From the NCBI GenBank assembly GCA_026705925.1, contig JAPOZT010000011.1:400857-464856 (forward strand): 64,000 bases of DNA, given 5' to 3'. Both the position numbers and the translations under genes were made by a program. The notes beneath the pieces are model-generated. The model had not been told where the DNA came from, made no database searches, and saw nothing but the letters and a program-made list of their open reading frames with translations. The stretch's first letter is position 1. Each line of letters begins with the position of its first letter. The DNA is from Gemmatimonadota bacterium (GTDB lineage: Bacteria; JAAXHH01). Below, in pieces: positions 52,364 to 61,205 of the stretch.

Positions 52364-53209
52364 ATGATCGTCGATACCCACGTACACGTCTGGGAAATCG
52401 ATCCGCCCCGGTACCCGGTGGGGCCCACCGCGCCGACGTGGACGGCGGAACCGGACGAACCCGGCACGGCCGACGAGCTGATCGAGGACATGGACGCCAA
52501 CGGCGTGGACGTGAGCGTGCTGGTGCAGACTTCGTGGTCGACGTGGGACAACGGGTACATGTCCGATTCCGTGGGCCGATTTCCGGACCGGTTCGTGGGG
52601 CACGGCCTGATCGACCCGCAGGATACCGGCGGGAACGCGGAGCAGGTCCGGTACTGGATGGAAGACCGGGGGCTGGTCGGTTTCCGTTTCCACCCCTTCT
52701 ACTATCCGGACGAGCAGATTCTCGTGGCTGAAGGCAACCGGCCCATGTGGGAGGAACTCGCCGCACGGGACGCGGTGGTCCAGTTCCACATGAAGCCTTG
52801 GGACGCGCCCCAGGTCGACGAGATTGCCCGGCGCCATCCGGACATGACGCTGATCATCGACCACATGGGATATCCGGTCCCCGAGACCGGCATGGAGGTT
52901 TTCCAGCCGATTCTCGACCTCGCCCGCCACGAGCGGATGTTCGTGAAGATATCGGACGTGAAGGGGCGGTCGCGGGAGCCCTTTCCCTTCCGCGACATGC
53001 ACCCTTTCGTCCGCGCGCTTCTGGATGCCTTCGGGGTGGAACGGGCCATGTGGGGCACCGGGTACCCGGGTCATCACCGGGTGAAGCACAACTGGCTTTC
53101 GCTGGCCGACGAGCTGCGGCTGGTCCGGGAGGGTTACGACTTCCTGACCGGCGACCAGAAAGACCGGTTGCTGGGGGGTACAGCTGCGGAGGTGTGGGGG
53201 CTGGGGTGA
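52364..53209 (+). CDS. TIM-barrel amidohydrolase (amidohydro-rel family)
   Basis: 281 residues. Metal site DTHVHVW at 4-10, then GFRFHPFYYPDEQ, VVQFHMKPWDAPQ, LIIDHMGYP (late His) and the terminal Asp-like MWGTGYPGHHRVKHN, in which the usual catalytic Asp is replaced by a Gly-Tyr-Pro stretch preceded by Thr-Gly, so activity may differ from 2-pyrone-4,6-dicarboxylate hydrolase. This family includes many decarboxylases and lactonases. It is co-directional with the dioxygenase and isomerase genes. Confidence 0.85.
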   Translation: MIVDTHVHVWEIDPPRYPVGPTAPTWTAEPDEPGTADELIEDMDANGVDVSVLVQTSWSTWDNGYMSDSVGRFPDRFVGHGLIDPQDTGGNAEQVRYWMEDRGLVGFRFHPFYYPDEQILVAEGNRPMWEELAARDAVVQFHMKPWDAPQVDEIARRHPDMTLIIDHMGYPVPETGMEVFQPILDLARHERMFVKISDVKGRSREPFPFRDMHPFVRALLDAFGVERAMWGTGYPGHHRVKHNWLSLADELRLVREGYDFLTGDQKDRLLGGTAAEVWGLG

Positions 53210-53409
53210 CCGAGTACGCGCAGGTCGGTAATTAAATCAGATTTGGTGATCAAAAACACGATTTCGGCGGCCCGGGTTTCGACTATTTCGATTAACATAG
53301 TGATAAACCGGGTACGGCCGGCCTGTTCTGGATCGCCACACCACATGCCTGCCGTTCCCGGAAACTGCTGTACGAAACACGTCGGGCTTTCCCGGAAGGA
53401 GTCATAAAA

Positions 53410-53781
53410 ATGGGCGCAACTTATGTTACGGTACGAATCACCAATCCCGCAGATCCGGAACGGCACTGGGAGGATCTCTTTCTGGTAGACACCGGTGCGA
53501 CCGATACACTCGTTCCAAGAACACATCTGGAAGCCATAGGTCTCCGTCCCAAAGGCCAACGAACGTACCAGTTGGCCGATGGCAGCGATCTGGTCATGGA
53601 CGTCACCACGGCGGACATAGGATTCATGGGTGAACACGTAGGCGGGACCGTGCTTTTCGGTGAGCCTGGTGCGGAGCCGCTTCTGGGCGTTACCGCACTG
53701 GAATCCGTAGGTATCGAGGTAGACCCACTGAATCAGCAATTGAAGCGGCTACCCGCAGTCCAACTGAAGACCGTAGCATAA
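53410..53781 (+). CDS. Single-domain retropepsin-like aspartyl protease
   Basis: 123 residues resembling the clan AA protease fold. The catalytic motif is FLVDTGATDTLVP (about 24-36), with the Asp-Thr-Gly triad, and ELLGVTALESVGIEVDPLNQQL at the C-terminus matches the expected strand-turn. There is no signal peptide or partner domain. Cellular monomers like this are often annotated as gag-polyprotein-type and are thought to act as homodimers. It lies 14 nt before a second amidohydrolase gene, so the pair may be cotranscribed. Confidence 0.82.
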   Translation: MGATYVTVRITNPADPERHWEDLFLVDTGATDTLVPRTHLEAIGLRPKGQRTYQLADGSDLVMDVTTADIGFMGEHVGGTVLFGEPGAEPLLGVTALESVGIEVDPLNQQLKRLPAVQLKTVA

Positions 53782-53795
53782 GTAAAAGGTTCATC

Positions 53796-54692
53796 ATGGT
53801 CATCGACATACATGCCCACGTCTTCCGCTGGCCGGTGCTGAAGAAACGCAACAACGGCCTGCCCATGATGTCGGCCGAAGAGCAGGTCCGGCGCATGGAT
53901 GAGAAGGGGATCGACAAGGCGGTGATCCTGCCGCTCACGTCCGCCGAGGTGATCGGGGAGCCACAGAGCATGGGCGAGGTCTTCGACATCTGCCGGCTCT
54001 ACCCCGGACGGTTCATCCCCTTCTGCGATTTCGACGTGCGCAGGTGCGACCTCGACAGCGTGGACGCGCTCCGCGATGTGCTGGATCAGTACGTGGCCCG
54101 CGGGGCAAAGGGCGTGGGGGAACTGACCAGCCGGGTGTACTGGGACGATCCCCGGCTCTGGAATCTCTTCGCCGCGTGCGAGGACCTGGGCCTGCCCGTG
54201 ACCTTTCACACCTCGCCGCCGGAGGTCATTACCTACGGACTGATCGACGAACTGGGCTTTCCGCGGTTCGAGAAGGCCCTGCAGCGGTTCCCGAACCTGC
54301 GCTTCTTCGGTCACAGCGCTTCCTTCTGGAGCGAGATCAGCGGCGACCTGACGGCCGACGGAAAGGAAGGCTATTCCAGGACGCCGGTCGCGCCCGGCGG
54401 AGCCCTGGTCCGGCTGTTCAGGACCTATCCCAACCTGTGCGGCGACCTGTCGGCGGGCTCCGGATTCAATGCCCTGACCCGCGACCCGGCCTTCACCTTC
54501 GAGTTCCTGGATGAATTTCAGGACCGGCTGTTGCTCGGGCTCGATCACACGGACGCCGAGCTCGACTTTCAGCATATCGAGTGGCTCCGCGCCCGACGGG
54601 ACGAGGGAAGTATCACCCCCGAAGTGTGCGAGAAGATCCTCTGGCGCAACGCCGACCGGATCATCGGGCTGGGCATCGCGGAAGGGCGCTGA
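53796..54692 (+). CDS. TIM-barrel amidohydrolase (ACMSD/amidohydro-rel type)
   Basis: 298 residues. MVIDIHAHVFRWP is the first metal motif, GVGELTSRVYWDDPRLW lies at the barrel entrance, LPVTFHTSPPEV and LRFFGHSASFW hold further His residues, and LLGLDHTDAEL supplies the catalytic Asp. This pattern fits amidohydrolase-rel decarboxylases and lactonases. It is the second such enzyme within 2 kb, indicating a small catabolic cluster with unknown substrate. Confidence 0.86.
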   Translation: MVIDIHAHVFRWPVLKKRNNGLPMMSAEEQVRRMDEKGIDKAVILPLTSAEVIGEPQSMGEVFDICRLYPGRFIPFCDFDVRRCDLDSVDALRDVLDQYVARGAKGVGELTSRVYWDDPRLWNLFAACEDLGLPVTFHTSPPEVITYGLIDELGFPRFEKALQRFPNLRFFGHSASFWSEISGDLTADGKEGYSRTPVAPGGALVRLFRTYPNLCGDLSAGSGFNALTRDPAFTFEFLDEFQDRLLLGLDHTDAELDFQHIEWLRARRDEGSITPEVCEKILWRNADRIIGLGIAEGR

Positions 54693-54819
54693 ACCCCGGC
54701 GCGCCGCAGTGGTCTGACACCGGTTCGCGCGATTAATCATTTACACGCACCGAAATAAAGACCACATTAAGCACAACACCCCTTAACAATCCATCCGGAA
54801 ATTCCCGTTCGAGGCAGCC

Positions 54820-56253
54820 ATGAGCGATGCTCAGAGGGACGCCCGATCCGATTCCTTCGGGGAAGAGACCGAACTCAAGCGGGACCTGGGACCGGTCACG
54901 GCGACGACCGTGATCATCGGAGGGATCATCGGTTCCGGCATCTTCGCGGGTCCCGCCATCGTGGCCGGATACGTGGGTACTTCCGGCTGGAACCTCCTGG
55001 TCTGGGTCATCTGCGCCTTCATGGCCTTCTGCGGCGCGGTGACTTTCGCCGAACTGGGCGGCCTCATGCCCCGTTCAGGCGGCGTGTACGTATTCCTGAA
55101 GGAAGCCTACGGGCGACTGTGGGCTTTCCTCTTTGGGTGGACCTCGCTCCTGGTCATACGTCCCTGCGACCTGGCGGCCATCTCCATCGTATTCTCCACC
55201 TACCTGGGTTACTTCATCAGCCAGTTCAGTCCATACCCGGACTGGGCCATGCGGGTCGTGGCGATTATCGCCCTGATCATCCTGGCCTTCATCAACTACC
55301 TGGGCGTGCGGTTCGGCGGTCTCGTCCAGAACCTGTCTTCCTTCCTCAAGGTGGGCGGTTTGCTCCTCATGGTCGCCCTGGCCTTCGGGATCACACCGGA
55401 CACGAGCAATTTCCAACCGGTCTGGCCTTCCGATACCACGCTCACCATCGGGTTCCTCAGCATGGTCAGCCTTGGCATGATGGCGTCCTTCGGCGCCTAC
55501 GACGGGTGGGACGGATCGACCTACGTGGCGGAGGAGATCAAGAATCCGAGACGCTGGGTGCCCCTGTCCATCATACTGGGTCTCGCCATCACCACCGTCG
55601 TCTACCTGCTCGTGAACGGCGCCTACCTGCTGGTGCTCTCCAACGAGGGCGTCGCAGAAAGCGAACGCGTCGCATCGGAGACCATGCAATTGCTCGTCGG
55701 ACCGATCGGAGCGGCTGTTATCGCCGCGACCGCCATGATCTCCACCTTCGGCACCGTGAACGCCGGCATGCTGACCGGGCCGCGCGTCTTCTTCGCCATG
55801 GCCCGCGAGAAGATGTTCTTCTCATGGGTCGCGCGCGTCCACCCGCGATACCGTACGCCGGCCAACGCAGTCGTCTTCCTGGCCGTAGTGGGCATCCTCA
55901 ATATCATCTTCCTGGGAGACTGGGGCGCCATCATCGCGGCACGGACCGGCTCCCTGTGGCTCTTCTACATCACGACTACCTTCAGCGTGTTCATCTTCCG
56001 GCGCACCCGTCCCGACGTGCCCCGGCCCTACCGCACCCTCGGGTATCCCGTCACGCCCGCGATCTTCGTGCTCATCGGTGTGATCTTCTTCGTGTCCATC
56101 GTCGTCAGCGACCCCGGAAATACCCTGATCGGGCTGACCATCACCTCCTTGGGCATCCCGGCGTACTGGCTGTGGATGCGGAACAAGAGGAACGAAGGAT
56201 CGGATGAGGAATCGGGGGAAGGATCGCCTGAAGGATCCGGTAACGACCGTTGA
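54820..56253 (+). CDS. APC-superfamily amino acid permease
   Basis: 477 residues, 12 predicted membrane helices. The N-terminus VIIGGIIGSGIFAGPAIVAGYVG is the signature of APC helix 1 (GxG break), and AYDGWDGSTYVAEEIKNPRRWVPLSIILGLAITTVVYLLVN covers helices 6-8 with the substrate-site motif. The C-terminal tail (SDEESGEGSPEGSGNDR) is acidic and low-complexity. Probably an L-type/neutral amino acid transporter; the exact specificity is not shown. It converges on a small membrane protein gene. Confidence 0.92.
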   Translation: MSDAQRDARSDSFGEETELKRDLGPVTATTVIIGGIIGSGIFAGPAIVAGYVGTSGWNLLVWVICAFMAFCGAVTFAELGGLMPRSGGVYVFLKEAYGRLWAFLFGWTSLLVIRPCDLAAISIVFSTYLGYFISQFSPYPDWAMRVVAIIALIILAFINYLGVRFGGLVQNLSSFLKVGGLLLMVALAFGITPDTSNFQPVWPSDTTLTIGFLSMVSLGMMASFGAYDGWDGSTYVAEEIKNPRRWVPLSIILGLAITTVVYLLVNGAYLLVLSNEGVAESERVASETMQLLVGPIGAAVIAATAMISTFGTVNAGMLTGPRVFFAMAREKMFFSWVARVHPRYRTPANAVVFLAVVGILNIIFLGDWGAIIAARTGSLWLFYITTTFSVFIFRRTRPDVPRPYRTLGYPVTPAIFVLIGVIFFVSIVVSDPGNTLIGLTITSLGIPAYWLWMRNKRNEGSDEESGEGSPEGSGNDR

Positions 56254-56296
56254 TTCTGATAGTTTTGGTCCCGGCGACCTTCCGGTCCATCACTCA

Positions 56297-56464
56297 CTAG
56301 GACCACAGTTTAACCAGAATCGTAGCAACACCAGCCAACAGCGCCGTGATGGTCGCTAGTATTGAGAAGCCCACCCTTTCAATCGTTCCCAACCTCTTGT
56401 CGATCTGTTCGATTATACCCTCAAGCCGGCTTATCCTGCCTTCGTGATTCAGATAGTCGGTCAT
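56297..56464 (-). CDS. Small membrane protein (55 aa)
   Basis: MTDYLNHEGRISRLEGIIEQ followed by an amphipathic helix (IDKRLGTIERVG) and one hydrophobic segment (FSILATITALLAGVATILV), ending KLWS. AAAGGAGGGTC sits 5 nt before the start, one of the strongest ribosome sites in the window. The layout (short coiled-coil, then one TM helix) resembles XhlA/holin-associated or DUF1640-like small proteins, but similarity is too short to assign. It could influence envelope stress or associate with the adjacent permease; no evidence separates these. Confidence 0.75.
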   Translation of the reverse strand: MTDYLNHEGRISRLEGIIEQIDKRLGTIERVGFSILATITALLAGVATILVKLWS

Positions 56465-56658
56465 CGATAGACCCTCCTTTATCCTTAAGTGCCCTGTTTG
56501 AGATCCTCTAACGCGGCCGGTTCCCGTCCGGCTATAACGGGATTTGACCTGCTAATCGAATCAGTATGATTTGGCAGCCCGGATCTCGTATATCAAACAC
56601 TTTCGCCATGCCAGATCGCTAATATTTACTATTTTGATCAAGATTGTGATTTTTATGT

Positions 56659-56687
56659 TGACACCCCATTCCGAGCCCGGTATACTG
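56659..56687 (+). promoter_or_regulatory. Near-consensus sigma-70 promoter for the sulfite reductase operon
   Basis: TTGACA (56659-56664), exactly 17 nt, then TATACT (56682-56687), preceded by a run of A/T-rich sequence (56610-56658) that could act as an UP element. The predicted start would be about 56694, giving a leader near 85 nt with an 11-bp direct repeat (56721-56731 and 56747-56757). Confidence 0.8.
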
Positions 56688-56777
56688 GGAGTTCGTTTTC
56701 AACAAATCGTGGCCAGACGTACCTGGCAGACTTACCCGGAACACTTACCTGGCAGACGCACCTCGAACGGGAACAAA

Positions 56778-58433
56778 ATGGCAAAAGCGGTCCGCAGACC
56801 TCGGCGCGAGCAACCGGAACCCACCTGGGATCTGGTCCGGAAGCGCAACTACGTGGAACGGCTCAAGCACGAGAAAGCGCCCATGGAGGTCATCAACGAC
56901 CTGCCGGAGCTGATCGACCGGGGCTACGAGGAGATATCGGAGGAGGACGTGGTGCGCCTGCAGTGGTACGGGCTGTATCACGACAAGCCCAAGGTGGGCC
57001 ACTTCATGATGCGGGTCAAGCTGCCGGGCGGACAGTTGACGCCACACAAGCTGCGCACCATCGGCCGGGTGTCCCTGGATTTCGGCGGCGACTACGGCGA
57101 ACTGACCACGCGCCAGAACATCCAGCTCCACGGCATGAAGCTGAACGACCTGCCCCGGATCTTCGAAACGCTGAACGGCGCGGGGCTGTCCACGAGCGGA
57201 GGATGCGGCGACACGGTGCGCAACATTACGGGCTGCCCGGTGGCTGGACTGGCCGCCGACGAACTCTTCAACGCCCGTCCGGTCATCGAGGCAGTTGCCG
57301 ATTTCTTCTACGGGAACCCCGATTACTGCGACCTCCCTCGCAAGCACAAGATCACCATCTCCTGCTGCCCCCACCAGTGCAACGCGCCCGAGATCAACTG
57401 TATCAGCCTGATTGGGATCAAGCAAGCGGGCAACCCCGGATTCGCCGTACGCATCGGCGGCGGGCTGTCCACCTGGCCGCGGCTGTCGAGCGATCTAGGC
57501 GTCTTCGTGCCCGTGGACGACGTGATCCCGGTACTGCGCGCCATCATCGACGTGTGGAAGGAAGATCTCAAGTACCGCATGTCCCGCGTGAAGGCCCGGC
57601 TGAAGTTCATGGTCGCCGACCTGGGCGTCGAAGCCTACCGCGAGCGCGTGGAAACCCGGCTGGGATACCGGCTGGCCGACGGTGAGGCCCCCGCGCCGCC
57701 CGATGTGGAACACGACCACACGGGCATACACGAACAGGTGCAGGAAGGACTGTATTACGCCGGTTTTCCCGTGTTCCTGGGACTGTGCACCGGCACGCAG
57801 ATGATCCAGCTGGCCGACCTGGCCGACGAATACGGGGGCGAATTCAGGCTGACCCGCCGCCAGAACGTCATCCTCACGGACATTCCCGGAGACCGGCTCG
57901 AATCGGTCACCACTGCGGTGGCAAAAATCGGGTTCCCCATGGAAGTCAACGACCTGCGGGGAACCAGCATCGCGTGCACGGGCGAGCCCTTCTGCAACTA
58001 TTCGGTCGGGGAGACCAAGACCAGGATGGCGGAGATCGTTGAACACATGGAGCGGGTCTTTGGCGACCAGGCGCGGGGCCTGCGGCTGAACCTGGACGGC
58101 TGTCCCCACGCCTGCGCCCACCACTGGATCGGCGATATCGGGTTCCAGGCCACGACGCTCCGCGAGCGGGGCGAGGGCGGCGAGCGGCTGCGGGGATACG
58201 ACCTGTTCCTCCGCGGCGGACTGAGCGGACAGGCGGCCATCGGCCAGCCCGTGCTCCGGCGCGTGCCCGCGGAGTCCGTCCATCTCTATACCGAACGGCT
58301 GTTCGGCGCTTACCTGGACCAGAAAACGGACGACGAGACCATACAGAAGTTCTTTCACCGCCACAGCGACGACGAGTTGACCGCGATAGCCACCGGGAAC
58401 GAACTCGCCGCGATTGCCACTGGAGAGGAATGA
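56778..58433 (+). CDS. Siroheme-dependent sulfite/nitrite reductase (ferredoxin type)
   Basis: 551 residues built as two ferredoxin-like/reductase halves. The substrate Arg/Lys region is LTTRQNIQLHGMKLNDLPRI, with GGCGDTVRNITGCPVAG and ISCCPHQCNAPEI in the first half. The second half has TRRQNVILTDI, ACTGEPFCNYSVGETKTR and LDGCPHACAHHWIGDIG, the Cys residues that bind the 4Fe-4S cluster bridged to siroheme. The context (translationally coupled cysH) favours assimilatory sulfite reduction over nitrite. A 9-residue repeat occurs near the C-terminus (ELTAIATGN/ELAAIATGE). Starts at 56778 after GAACGGGAAC. Confidence 0.92.
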   Translation: MAKAVRRPRREQPEPTWDLVRKRNYVERLKHEKAPMEVINDLPELIDRGYEEISEEDVVRLQWYGLYHDKPKVGHFMMRVKLPGGQLTPHKLRTIGRVSLDFGGDYGELTTRQNIQLHGMKLNDLPRIFETLNGAGLSTSGGCGDTVRNITGCPVAGLAADELFNARPVIEAVADFFYGNPDYCDLPRKHKITISCCPHQCNAPEINCISLIGIKQAGNPGFAVRIGGGLSTWPRLSSDLGVFVPVDDVIPVLRAIIDVWKEDLKYRMSRVKARLKFMVADLGVEAYRERVETRLGYRLADGEAPAPPDVEHDHTGIHEQVQEGLYYAGFPVFLGLCTGTQMIQLADLADEYGGEFRLTRRQNVILTDIPGDRLESVTTAVAKIGFPMEVNDLRGTSIACTGEPFCNYSVGETKTRMAEIVEHMERVFGDQARGLRLNLDGCPHACAHHWIGDIGFQATTLRERGEGGERLRGYDLFLRGGLSGQAAIGQPVLRRVPAESVHLYTERLFGAYLDQKTDDETIQKFFHRHSDDELTAIATGNELAAIATGEE

Positions 58434-59275
58434 GCACCATGGACCGCCCGGAACACCTGGACCACCCGGACCACCTGGACCGCCCGGAACACCCCGACCG
58501 CGACTTCCTGGACGAGTTCGAAGCCGGACAACTGGCCATCGAGTTCGACGGGGAATCCCCCGAAGCCGTGATCGAATGGGCCCTGGACCGCTGGGGCCGG
58601 CGCGCCGGACTGTGTACGAGCTTCCAGGCGGAGGGGATGGTCCTGCTGGACAAGGCCTGGCAGATCGATCCGAACATCCACGTGTTCACGGTGGACACGG
58701 GCCGGCTGCACCAGGAGACCTACGACTTCATCGACCGGGTCCGGGACCACTACGACATCGACATCCAGGTGTATTTCCCCGACCTGCTCCAGGTGGAGAA
58801 CATGGTGGGCGCCCACGGCGTGAACCTGTTCTACAAGTCCGTGGAATCCCGGTTCAAGTGCTGCAACGTGCGCAAGGTGGAACCGATCCGGCGCGCCCTG
58901 GAGGGTCTGGACGGATGGTTCACCGGGCTGCGGCGCGACCAGTGGGCGAGCCGGGCGAACATACGCAAGATCGAGATCGACCACGACCACGGTGGACTGG
59001 CGAAGATCAGCCCCCTGGCAGACTGGACCGAGGAAGAGGTCTGGGACTACATCGAGCTCTATGACATCCCGAAGCATCCCCTCTACGAACAGGGCTATAC
59101 CAGTATCGGCTGCATGCCGTGCACGCGTGTCACGAAGCCCGGCGAAGATTCGCGCGCGGGGCGCTGGTGGTGGGAAAAGAACGCGCCTAAGGAATGCGGC
59201 ATGCACTGCCCGGTGGAAACCGGCGGTTTCGAGCACGAAATGGAAGCGCTGGTGGCCGAGGAGGTGGAAAAATGA
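58430..59275 (+). CDS. cysH: Assimilatory APS/PAPS reductase
   Basis: 281 residues. CTSFQAEGMVLLD near the start and TVDTGRLHQETYD form the nucleotide site. The catalytic Cys lies in ECGMHC near the C-terminus (Cys256/Cys260). An additional CysCys (144-145) plus CxxC (228, 231) pattern indicates the 4Fe-4S cluster of the APS reductase branch, so APS rather than PAPS is the likely substrate. The N-terminus carries His/Asp/Pro-rich repeats (RPEHLDHPDHLDRPEHPDRD) not needed for the fold. Overlaps the reductase stop by 4 nt and the next small ORF by 4 nt. Confidence 0.93.
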   Translation: MSTMDRPEHLDHPDHLDRPEHPDRDFLDEFEAGQLAIEFDGESPEAVIEWALDRWGRRAGLCTSFQAEGMVLLDKAWQIDPNIHVFTVDTGRLHQETYDFIDRVRDHYDIDIQVYFPDLLQVENMVGAHGVNLFYKSVESRFKCCNVRKVEPIRRALEGLDGWFTGLRRDQWASRANIRKIEIDHDHGGLAKISPLADWTEEEVWDYIELYDIPKHPLYEQGYTSIGCMPCTRVTKPGEDSRAGRWWWEKNAPKECGMHCPVETGGFEHEMEALVAEEVEK

Positions 59276-59517
59276 GCAACGCGGCCATCCTCTACCTGCG
59301 TCTGCTACGCAGAATCGTCCGTGAATCCGCCTGCCGGCTCGGCGGGGCCGAGGAATCCTTCCTGGCCGCGGGGTTTTCCGCAGGCGACACCTTGGCGTCA
59401 CCGCGACTCGTGGAACGGGATGGACGGTGCACGCACCCCGCGGTTCGCGACAGACGGAGCACGCAGTCAGTAGTGTGCGGCGGAGCGGTCGAAAGGGACA
59501 CCAGTGCCCGGACGTGA
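59272..59517 (+). CDS. Possible small protein in the cysH operon
   Basis: 81 residues from an ATG overlapping the cysH stop (ATGA). Basic and Arg-rich (MSNAAILYLRLLRRIVRESACRL) with no similarity I recognise. It overlaps the next gene by 14 nt. Gene order supports reality, composition does not, so confidence is limited. Confidence 0.35.
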   Translation: MSNAAILYLRLLRRIVRESACRLGGAEESFLAAGFSAGDTLASPRLVERDGRCTHPAVRDRRSTQSVVCGGAVERDTSART

Positions 59518-59980
59518 CGGCGGCGTCCCGCGGTTCGACGAACAGGACCGGGAACTGCTGCTGGAAGAACTGGACGGATTTACCGCGTCCCTGCCGGACG
59601 AGGATGCCAGGATCCCCTACCTTGCCCTGCGGCGGGACATCGAAACAGGGCAGGTTTCCCCGGAAAACGTCCCCAGCCTCGAGAACATCCTCGAACTCAC
59701 CCTGCAGTCCGGCCGCGTGCGCCGTCGCCAGAGTGCCGTGGCCGAGAAGCGGCTCCTCCGGCTGTTCAACGGCACGCCCAGGGGAGCGGCCGTCAAGCAG
59801 GCCGTCGCGGAGACCAACGAGGCCCTGGCCGCCCTCAAGGGCCAGGTCCTCGACACCGTTTCCTTCGCCCCGGGTACGCCGGGCGCCTACCGGCTCCTCA
59901 TCGACACGGAAGCGTGCCGGGTCGACCTCGAGATCACCCGCCAAGGCGTGTCGGTCAAGAACGTCGAGATCGGTATCTGA
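59504..59980 (+). CDS. Hypothetical protein after cysH
   Basis: 158 residues from a GTG start with GAAAGGGAC just upstream. Mostly helical with an alternating charged pattern; QGKLRQSAVAEKRLLRLFNGTPRGAAVKQAV-type segment in the middle and a beta-rich C-terminus (AYRLLIDTEACRVDLEITRQGVSVKNVEIGI). No family recognised. It probably belongs to the cysH operon. Confidence 0.6.
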   Translation: MPGRDGGVPRFDEQDRELLLEELDGFTASLPDEDARIPYLALRRDIETGQVSPENVPSLENILELTLQSGRVRRRQSAVAEKRLLRLFNGTPRGAAVKQAVAETNEALAALKGQVLDTVSFAPGTPGAYRLLIDTEACRVDLEITRQGVSVKNVEIGI

Positions 59981-60074
59981 AAAAAGTTGGCGCGACTGGG
60001 CCCGGACGTATATTAGCCTTCAGGTAGACGATCGATCCTCTCCTCCGTGCATCACTCCACCGGAACGGACGCCC

Positions 60075-61193
60075 ATGGGCTACCCGCGCATCGATGGCCG
60101 AAGGGTGCAGGTTGAATCGCTGGCGGACCGGGAAAGCAAGCATCATATCGACGACATTCGCGTCGATCCCGATGGTCCGCTGCCCCCGGCTACATCCCGC
60201 CAGACCAGCCAGATCGAGACGATAGCGGACCGTATGCGCGCGGCCCGTTCCAGGGGCGCTTCCGTCATGCTGGCCTACGGCGCGCACCTCGTGAAGAACG
60301 GGCTCGCCCCCGTGGTCACGCGCATGATGGAAGGCGGCTGGATCACCCACCTGGCCACCAACGGCGCGGGCGTGATCCACGACTGGGAATACGCCTTCCA
60401 CGGACGGTCCGAGGAGGACGTGCGCGGCCATGTCGCCCGGGGGCGTTTCGGCACGTGGGACGAGACCGGCCGGCATACGGCGCTGGCCGTACTGGCCGGC
60501 ACGGTGGACGGCCTGGGTTACGGGGAGTCGGTGGGCCGGATGATCGTCGAGGACGGGTACCACATTCCCGATCCGACCGCACTTCGGCAGGCCCTCGCGG
60601 ACTGGTCCGCCCATCCCGCGGACGACGAGGCCATGCCCGCCCGCGCCGACCTCCTGCAGACGATCGTGCGGCACGGAATCGCATCGGGCCGCCACGCCGT
60701 CGAACATCCCCACAAGCAACATTCGCTGACCGGGAATGCCTGTCGCCTGGGCGTGCCGCTCACCGTTCATCCCGGCATCGGGTACGACATCGTCTATACC
60801 CATCCCCTGGCCGGCGGCACAGCGGGCGCTGCGTACGGGCGGGGCGGGATGATCGATTTCCAGGTCTTCGCCGAGGGCGTCTCGCGCATCGACGGCGGCG
60901 TGTTCCTGTCCGTCGGTTCCTCGATCATGGCGCCCCAGGTCTTCGAAAAATCCGTCTCGATCGCCAACAACCTGCGGCGGCAGGACGGGCTCGGACCCGT
61001 GCGGCCCTTCATCGCGGTGAACGACCTCACGGAGGAGGACTGGGACTGGAACGCCGGGGAGCCGCCCATGGACGACCCGGCCTACTATAACCGCATGGGC
61101 AAGAGTTTCAGCCGCATGGGGGGCGAACTGATCTATGTCGCGGCCGACAACCGGCTGTTCATTCCCCATCTGTGCCGGCTGCTGACCTCGTAA
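60075..61193 (+). CDS. Conserved large protein of unknown function
   Basis: 372 residues from MGYPRIDGRRVQVESLADR. The body contains Gly-rich loops (ITHLATNGAGVIHDWEYAFHGRS, VHPGIGYDIVYTHPLAGGTAGAAYGRGGMIDFQVF, GGVFLSVGSSIMAPQVFEKSVSIANNL) recalling NAD-binding folds; a superficial resemblance to deoxyhypusine-synthase-type proteins exists but no catalytic Lys motif is seen. It is followed after 12 nt by a second unknown large protein; the pair recurs together as far as spacing suggests. Function not assigned. Confidence 0.7.
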   Translation: MGYPRIDGRRVQVESLADRESKHHIDDIRVDPDGPLPPATSRQTSQIETIADRMRAARSRGASVMLAYGAHLVKNGLAPVVTRMMEGGWITHLATNGAGVIHDWEYAFHGRSEEDVRGHVARGRFGTWDETGRHTALAVLAGTVDGLGYGESVGRMIVEDGYHIPDPTALRQALADWSAHPADDEAMPARADLLQTIVRHGIASGRHAVEHPHKQHSLTGNACRLGVPLTVHPGIGYDIVYTHPLAGGTAGAAYGRGGMIDFQVFAEGVSRIDGGVFLSVGSSIMAPQVFEKSVSIANNLRRQDGLGPVRPFIAVNDLTEEDWDWNAGEPPMDDPAYYNRMGKSFSRMGGELIYVAADNRLFIPHLCRLLTS

Positions 61194-61205
61194 AAGGAGA
61201 AGGAA

